Assembly: GCA_963732355.1 (NCBI GenBank)
Contig: CAVSZD010000006.1
Span: forward strand, 186,001 to 250,000
From: JADKAV01 sp963732355
Lineage (GTDB): Bacteria > Actinomycetota > Actinomycetes > S36-B12 > UBA10799
Length of the DNA stretch: 64,000 nucleotides
Direction: 5' to 3'
Numbering within the stretch: the stretch's first letter is position 1; every line of letters begins with the position of its first letter. Made by a program: the position numbers and the translations under genes. The notes beneath the pieces were generated by a model. It was given only the letters and a program-made list of their open reading frames with translations, ran no database searches and was not told the origin of the DNA. Positions 59,349-64,000 of the stretch are shown here, piece after piece.

Positions 59349-59738
59349 ATGGCGATTGACACCAAGCAGACCGATGCCGGCCTCATCGAGTTGGTCCGCT
59401 CCGCGGCAGCGGACACCACCGAACTGGTCAAACAGCAGATCGAACTGACCAAGGCGGAGGTCAAGGAGAACGTCCGCACGGCTGGTTCGTCCTTCGGGCT
59501 GCTGGCCGCCGGGGGCGTCATCCTCGGGGTCGGGGCGCTCTTCCTGCTGGTCACCATCGCCTATGTGCTGGTGCAGCTGGGCCTGCCGGTCTGGGCCGGC
59601 TTCGGCATCGTGACCCTGTTCCTGTTCATCGTGGGGGCGATCCTCGTGCTGGTCGGACGCGGTCGGGCCAAGAAGATCCAGGGCCCCGAGCGCACGATGG
59701 CTGCCCTTGAGGCGACTAAATCGACCCTTCGCGGGTAG
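59349..59738 (+). CDS. holin-like phage-holin superfamily membrane protein (DUF1469 type)
   Basis: 129 residues. An amphipathic N-terminus (LIELVRSAAADTTELVKQQI, ELTKAEVKENVRTAG) leads into two helices (FGLLAAGGVILGVGALFLLV, WAGFGIVTLFLFIVGAILVL) and a short basic tail KKIQGPERTM. This is the actinobacterial holin-X/DUF1469 layout and matches the gene between nhaA-like and EphE-like genes in relatives. Function unknown; a true phage holin is unlikely in this setting. Its stop overlaps the next start (TAGTG). Confidence 0.82.
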   Translation: MAIDTKQTDAGLIELVRSAAADTTELVKQQIELTKAEVKENVRTAGSSFGLLAAGGVILGVGALFLLVTIAYVLVQLGLPVWAGFGIVTLFLFIVGAILVLVGRGRAKKIQGPERTMAALEATKSTLRG

Positions 59739-60661
59739 TGCCACCAGCCCTCACGCCCTACGAGGCGATCAACGCCACAGGGCCCTGGACCCACCGTCTG
59801 GTGCCTGCCAACGGTGCGCAGTTCCATCTGGCCGAGGCGGGCGAAGGCCCACTGGTTGTGCTCCTGCACGGATTCCCGCAGTACTGGTGGACGTGGCGGG
59901 AGTATCTGCCGGCGCTGGCCGCCGCAGGCTACCGCGCCGCGGCGATGGATCTACGCGGGTACGCGGGCTCCGACCACTCCCCTCGCGGCTACGATCCGAC
60001 AACGCTGTCCAACGACGTGCTCGGGGTCATCGCATGCCTCGGGGAGCAGTCGGCGGTGATCGTCGGCCATGGGTGGGGCGGTCACATCGCGTGGACCGCC
60101 GCGCGCCGTTCGCGCATCGTGAAGGCCATCGCAGCTATCTCCGCTCCGCACCCGGTGCGCCTGCGTGAGTCCGCCCGAACCCAGCAACAGGTCAAGGCCT
60201 GGCGCTATGCGCTGCGCTACCAGTGGCCGTGGCTGCCGGAACGGGACTTCGCCGGGGACGGCGCGCTGCGCGTCGAAGAGGTGCTGCGCGACTGGTCGGT
60301 CCAGCAGGGCTGGCTCACGCCGCAGGTCGCCGACCACTTCCGGGCAGCGTTCCTCGAGGCGAACACGGCCCACTGTGCGATGGAGTACCACCGCTGGGCC
60401 TGGCGTAGCTACGTACGCGCCGACGGTCGGCGGTTCAACACCCTCATGGCGGCCGAACCCATCCGGCAACCGGTCCTGCACATCCACGGGGCGCAGGACC
60501 CGACTGTGCTCTCGGCCACCACGACCGGCAGCGAAGAGTACGTGGACGGGCCATACCAGCGCGAGGCGATCGACCGCTGCGGGCACTTCCCCCACGAGGA
60601 GCGTCCCGAGGTGATCACCGAAATGCTGCTGCGGTGGCTGGGCCGTCACCAGCCGGCGTGA
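59738..60661 (+). CDS. EphE-like alpha/beta hydrolase, nucleophile replaced
   Basis: 307 residues. The fold is that of epoxide hydrolases: LLHGFPQYWWTWREYLPALA, AMDLRGYAGSDHSPRGYD, and a late IDRCGHFPHEE with the catalytic His. At the nucleophile elbow the sequence is VIVGHGWGGHIAW: the Asp or Ser of GHxWG is Gly112. It may therefore lack ordinary hydrolase activity, or use another residue. It sits as ephE does in M. tuberculosis, divergent from nothing and convergent with marP. Confidence 0.82.
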   Translation: MPPALTPYEAINATGPWTHRLVPANGAQFHLAEAGEGPLVVLLHGFPQYWWTWREYLPALAAAGYRAAAMDLRGYAGSDHSPRGYDPTTLSNDVLGVIACLGEQSAVIVGHGWGGHIAWTAARRSRIVKAIAAISAPHPVRLRESARTQQQVKAWRYALRYQWPWLPERDFAGDGALRVEEVLRDWSVQQGWLTPQVADHFRAAFLEANTAHCAMEYHRWAWRSYVRADGRRFNTLMAAEPIRQPVLHIHGAQDPTVLSATTTGSEEYVDGPYQREAIDRCGHFPHEERPEVITEMLLRWLGRHQPA

Positions 60662-61849
60662 CTACCTGGAGCACTGCCCGGTCTGGACCGGAGCCACCCG
60701 GCCCGCCGCTTTGTCCAGGGATTGGCCGACGGCTTTGTTCGTCAACGCGAAGCCCGTGCGTTCGTACTGCTGGGAACTGGCGAAGACGATCCCCGCGTAA
60801 CGGCCGTCACGGGTGAGCAGCGGGCCGCCCGAGTTCCCGGGGATGATCCGGCCGCGCACCACGAAAATCTCCCGGGGCTTCGTCGGGCTGCCATAGATGT
60901 TGTCGGAGAAGACCGGACTCTCCGAGGTCCTGGTCACCACCCGCGCGCTGCGCAGGTCCAAGGGGCCACCTCCGGGATAACCGGCGATCACGGCAGCCTC
61001 GCCGTCCTGCACCGAGCGTGCGGGGCTCAGAGGAGTAAGGCCCAAGCCCGGGACGAACAACACAGCGACGTCGAGATCGGCGTCGAAGTAGACAACATCG
61101 GCGCCCCATGACCGGCCGTCCGAGGCCACCACGCGGACCTGGCTCATACCGGCCACGACATGGGCGTTCGTCGCGATGTAGTCAGTGGCGTAGACGAACC
61201 CGGAACCGGTCGAGCCCTGCCCGCAGGCCGGCGTCGGCCCGGACACCCGCACCACCGACCCGCTGGAGGTCACTGCCGCCTGCGGGATGTTCTTCGGCGG
61301 CGGGGCAACCTTGTCGCCGGGCAGTCCCTCCAGGCCGAAGAAGACCTCCGGCAGATGTACCTGGTCCAGCAGTTCGCGCACTGAGTAGGCAAGATCGGTT
61401 GCCTGGGCCGGTACGAACCGCTCGACCTGCTGCAGCAACGTCGATGATCGCACTGCGGCCGACAATCGCTGCGAGGGCAGCGCGGTGACGGTTGCGGCAA
61501 CCAGCCACATCGCCACAAGTCCGGCCACGACGCTGACCAGCGAACCTGCGGCTGCGTCAAGCGTCCGGGCCGGGCCGTCCTGCAGCGCCATCCACAGCGG
61601 TCTGCCCAGGGTCACCGCCAGCGCATTGCCGATGCCGACTCCCAGCAGGATCACCCCGACGCTCACAGCGGCCGCGACCGGGCCGAGCGCTCCGAGTTCG
61701 CGCAGGATCCAGGGCAGGCAGGCAGCAGCGACCAGTCCGCCGCCGACGGTTCCCACCACGGAGAAGACACTTCGGACCAGACCCTGGTGCCAGCCGATGA
61801 GCGCGATCAGCCCGAGAATGCCGAGGATCACCAGATCTACTACGCCCAT
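60662..61849 (-). CDS. marP: membrane-anchored serine protease MarP (CvpA domain plus trypsin fold)
   Basis: 395 residues. Four N-terminal helices form a CvpA/colicin-V-production-like domain. A chymotrypsin-like periplasmic domain follows, with His230 (TNAHVV), Asp260 (DADLDVAVL) and Ser340 (IIPGNSGGPLL). Cys209 and Cys393 are placed as in MarP, where a disulfide controls activity. In M. tuberculosis MarP supports survival at acid pH. It is convergent with the hydrolase and upstream of nothing else on its strand; NUDIX and nth precede it. Confidence 0.93.
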   Translation of the reverse strand: MGVVDLVILGILGLIALIGWHQGLVRSVFSVVGTVGGGLVAAACLPWILRELGALGPVAAAVSVGVILLGVGIGNALAVTLGRPLWMALQDGPARTLDAAAGSLVSVVAGLVAMWLVAATVTALPSQRLSAAVRSSTLLQQVERFVPAQATDLAYSVRELLDQVHLPEVFFGLEGLPGDKVAPPPKNIPQAAVTSSGSVVRVSGPTPACGQGSTGSGFVYATDYIATNAHVVAGMSQVRVVASDGRSWGADVVYFDADLDVAVLFVPGLGLTPLSPARSVQDGEAAVIAGYPGGGPLDLRSARVVTRTSESPVFSDNIYGSPTKPREIFVVRGRIIPGNSGGPLLTRDGRYAGIVFASSQQYERTGFALTNKAVGQSLDKAAGRVAPVQTGQCSR

Positions 61850-61874
61850 GCGCGGATCCGATCTCTGAGGCTGT

Positions 61875-62507
61875 TCACCCTGTCCATCCGATTTCCACGA
61901 TACGGCCGTCGTCCCAGGGCTGCTCCCAGCCGCCCAGCGTCAGGATCCGGTCCAACAACAGGGCGGTGAAACCCCAGACCAGCATCCCGGCAACCTCGAA
62001 GCCCATCCCGACATAGCCGCTGGGATGGCGCACGCTCACCCGATTGGCCGGGTCCACGAGGTCGGCGATCGCGACCCGGTGCACCGCCGCCACCTCTGCC
62101 GGATCCATCGCGGAGACCGGGGTCGGCCGCTGCCACCAAGCCAGGACCGGCGTCACCACGAACCCCGACGGCGGAAGCCAGACCTCCGGCAGTGGGTGGA
62201 TCACCTCCACCCCGTCCGGGTCGAGCCCGGTCTCCTCCTGCGCCTCGCGCAAAGCCGCTGCCACAGGACCGCCATCGTCTTCATCCTCGGCGCCGCCCGG
62301 GAAGGCCGGCTGACCGGCATGGGAGCGCATATCCGGAGCCCGCTGGATCAGAAGCACATCGGGGCCGTGGTCGGGGTGCTCGCCGAAGAGGATCAGCACC
62401 GCCGAGCGCCGTCCGCCGTTCTCAGGCGGGGCGAACCTTGACAGTTCATCCGCGTCAAGCTTCTCGGATGCCAGGATCAGTGGCTCGAGCCAGGAGGGCG
62501 CACTCAT
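61875..62507 (-). CDS. NUDIX hydrolase, CoA pyrophosphatase type
   Basis: 210 residues. It has RRSAVLILFGEHPDHGPDVL, LIQRAPDMRSHAGQPAFPGG, then the Nudix box GGPVAAALREAQEETGLDPD with the REaxEE core. SHAGQxAFPGG marks the CoA-diphosphatase branch (NudL/PCD1). It probably cleaves CoA or acyl-CoA to 4'-phosphopantetheine products. Start overlaps the nth stop by 4 bases; marP follows 25 bases later. Gene order nth-NUDIX-marP equals that of mycobacteria. Confidence 0.88.
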   Translation of the reverse strand: MSAPSWLEPLILASEKLDADELSRFAPPENGGRRSAVLILFGEHPDHGPDVLLIQRAPDMRSHAGQPAFPGGAEDEDDGGPVAAALREAQEETGLDPDGVEVIHPLPEVWLPPSGFVVTPVLAWWQRPTPVSAMDPAEVAAVHRVAIADLVDPANRVSVRHPSGYVGMGFEVAGMLVWGFTALLLDRILTLGGWEQPWDDGRIVEIGWTG

Positions 62508-63196
62508 GGGTTCTTGATCATCTTCTCGGCCCGGACCGGGTCCTGCTCACCCACCCCGTTCGAGGGGCACAACCGTGCCACCGGACATGCAGCACACGCT
62601 GGTTTGCGGGCGAAACAACAACGCCTCCCGTGGAAGATCAGGCGGTGCGACACCATCGTCCGGTCCTTGCGGGGGAACAGCGCATCGAGGGCGTACTCGA
62701 TACGCACGGGGTCGGTTTCCGTGGTCCAGCCGAGGCGTTGGGACAGCCGCGTCACATGGGTGTCCACGGTGAATCCCGGCTGGTCGAAGGCGTTGCCCCT
62801 GACCACATGCGCGGTCTTGCGGCCAACACCGGGCAGTTTCGTCAGTTGTGACATGGGCCGGGGGATCTCGCCCTTGTACTTGTCGCATACGACCATGGCC
62901 ATCGATTGCAGGGACGCCGCCTTGTTCCGGAAGAAGCCCGTAGACCGGATCAGGTTCTCCAGTTCCATCCGGTCGGCGCCGGCCAGGGACTGCGGATCCG
63001 GGTATGCGGCGAACACCGCAGGAGTCACCTTGTTGACGCGTTCGTCGGTGCATTGGGCGCTCAGAATCGTTGCCACGAGCAATTCGTACGGGTTGGCGAA
63101 ATCGAGTTCGCAGTGCGCATCTGGGTAGGTCGAAGCCAGAATCCGGTCGACCGCCCGGGCTCGCCGCACGATGGCCAGCGGCGAGGAGGAATCCAT
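62504..63196 (-). CDS. nth: endonuclease III
   Basis: 230 residues from an ATG with GGTGAG upstream. It has the LLVATILSAQCTDERVN N-terminus, helix-hairpin-helix LPGVGRKTAHVVRG with the catalytic Lys, VDTHVTRLSQRLGW with the catalytic Asp, and the [4Fe-4S] site Cx6Cx2Cx5C (CCFARKPACAACPVARLC). It removes oxidised pyrimidines from DNA and nicks the abasic site. An earlier in-frame start adds 27 residues without family sequence. Confidence 0.95.
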   Translation of the reverse strand: MDSSSPLAIVRRARAVDRILASTYPDAHCELDFANPYELLVATILSAQCTDERVNKVTPAVFAAYPDPQSLAGADRMELENLIRSTGFFRNKAASLQSMAMVVCDKYKGEIPRPMSQLTKLPGVGRKTAHVVRGNAFDQPGFTVDTHVTRLSQRLGWTTETDPVRIEYALDALFPRKDRTMVSHRLIFHGRRCCFARKPACAACPVARLCPSNGVGEQDPVRAEKMIKNP

Positions 63197-63362
63197 CTCA
63201 CCAGGGTACGTCGTCGTCCGGACCTGCGCGCCGGGCCAGGTTTGGCGCACGCGGCCAAAACGGTTCGGGGCCGGCAAACGTAACCCATTGGGGGGTCACC
63301 CTGGGGGTGCAACCACACGTTCGAGTGGTAAGGCCGGGGCCCGGGGCGTCCGATGAAACACC

Positions 63363-63842
63363 ATGACCACGTTCCAGGAGTCGCAGGTGTCACTGTCGGA
63401 CCTGTCCCTGGATGACCTGCGCATTCTGCGCCGGCACCTCACCGACGAAGAGGGCCGGGTGTCGTACTGGCGCCGACTGTTCCAGGCCCGGCTCGACATG
63501 CTCGGCGACGATCAGCACGTCGATACCCGCGATGTGCGGGCGATTCTGGAGGACGCCTCCAACGCCCCTCGCAGGTGGCAGGCACTGGGCCTGCACCCGG
63601 CTGATATCGACACCTCCATGCCCGAGGCCCAATCCCTGTGGCAGCGCGTTGTGGACCTGAACGACCCGCAGCAACGTGCTTCGTACAGCAGGGTTCTGCG
63701 CCAAATGGAGGACTCGCTGTCGAAGAACCGCAAGTCCCTGCACAGGCAGATCGACGCGGTGACGGCCGAACTGATCGCCAGATACAAGACAAATCCCTCA
63801 CTGGCGTTGACCGCATTGCCCCTTCAGCGCCAGCACGCTTGA
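63363..63842 (+). CDS. rsiG: RsiG-like anti-sigma factor with c-di-GMP-binding motif
   Basis: 159 residues, mostly helical. Residues 30-45 read EGRVSYWRRLFQARLD, an exact match to the E(x3)S(x2)R(x3)Q(x3)D signature of RsiG, with Glu30, Ser34, Arg37, Gln41 and Asp45. In Streptomyces, RsiG bound to c-di-GMP sequesters the sigma factor WhiG and has two such motifs; here only one is visible, so it would act as a homodimer, as reported for single-motif relatives. No whiG is in the window. It directly precedes crp. Confidence 0.8.
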   Translation: MTTFQESQVSLSDLSLDDLRILRRHLTDEEGRVSYWRRLFQARLDMLGDDQHVDTRDVRAILEDASNAPRRWQALGLHPADIDTSMPEAQSLWQRVVDLNDPQQRASYSRVLRQMEDSLSKNRKSLHRQIDAVTAELIARYKTNPSLALTALPLQRQHA

Positions 63843-63887
63843 GCGATAACGGGCACAAAGGGCCCTCACTGGGCCAGACTGTGAATC

Positions 63888-64000
63888 GTGGATGACGTTC
63901 TACGCCAAGCCCCCCTGTTCGCAGCCCTTGATGACGAGGCGGCTTCTGCCCTGCAAGCCTCGACCGTTGAGGTCCGTCTGTCGAAGGGCCAAGACCTCTT
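63888..64000 (+). CDS. crp: Crp/Fnr-family regulator, 3' truncated by window edge
   Basis: The first 37 residues are visible: a GTG start, then DDVLRQAPLFAALDDEAASA, LQASTVEVRLSKGQDLF. This matches the start of actinobacterial Crp (DEVLRRAPLFAALDDE) and the first strands of the cyclic-nucleotide domain. The neighbours nth (divergent) and the RsiG-like gene agree with the crp locus of actinobacteria. DNA-binding domain outside the window. Confidence 0.85.
   Translation, partial: MDDVLRQAPLFAALDDEAASALQASTVEVRLSKGQDL

Overview
The window is GC-rich, gene-dense DNA with many GTG starts, 1- to 4-base gene overlaps and actinobacterial protein families (Tad pilus genes with a DUF4244 pilin, MarP-type protease, RsiG-like protein beside Crp, TmsAB-type lipid genes). 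It comes from an actinomycete-type bacterium. The sequence alone does not fix a genus; an environmental lineage is my guess. From about 30.6 kb to the end, gene content largely parallels the Mycobacterium tuberculosis Rv3641c-Rv3676 neighbourhood (holB, topA, tad cluster, HAD protein, fic-like gene, acs, holin-like protein, EphE-like hydrolase, marP, NUDIX, nth, crp), with local rearrangements and insertions. That half is core chromosome. The first 30 kb is more accessory.

Layout. 1-7.2 kb: an SDR fragment, a cupin, a methyltransferase and a large LuxR/MalT-like regulator, mixed with three decaying genes (LuxR 3' fragment, threonine-dehydratase fragment, frameshifted MFS exporter). 7.3-14.6 kb: mtnP with two membrane genes, then a zinc-ribbon epimerase, a polytopic membrane protein, a GT2 glycosyltransferase, a DUF2064 transferase, and an operon of TusA-like, DsrE-like and TusA-radical-SAM fusion proteins. 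This looks like an uncharacterised sulfur-relay/radical-SAM pathway. 14.8-20.3 kb: an island next to an intact tRNA-Thr(CGU). Four directly repeated copies of the tRNA 3' end divide it into cassettes, one of which holds an integrase remnant and a toxin-antitoxin pair. 20.4-30.6 kb: secreted proteins, a patatin, a lipoprotein hydrolase, a 693-residue protein with an acyl-ACP-reductase-like half, and an SMP-30 protein.

30.6-44.2 kb: holB-tmk, topA, an S1P-lyase-like enzyme with a frameshifted GPH transporter, a reductase/ATP-grasp pair, and the proton pyrophosphatase. 44.4-49.7 kb: a degenerate anti-sigma-like ATPase with a STAS protein, then the whole Tad pilus/secretion operon. 49.9-64 kb: a HAD phosphatase, tmsAB-type genes for 10-methyl fatty acids, a possible small RNA, an ABC1 kinase with a Fic-like protein, acs-nhaA-holin-hydrolase, marP-NUDIX-nth, and an RsiG-like protein followed by the start of crp.

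The window is rich in intergenic palindromes. The most striking is a 68-bp element present five times, in which two conserved half-site blocks flank a variable 6-bp block around a central ACGCGT. There are also two pairs of a roughly 45-bp hairpin repeat, a 185-bp tandem duplication carrying a ~90-bp palindrome, and a lone 16-bp-stem hairpin upstream of acs.
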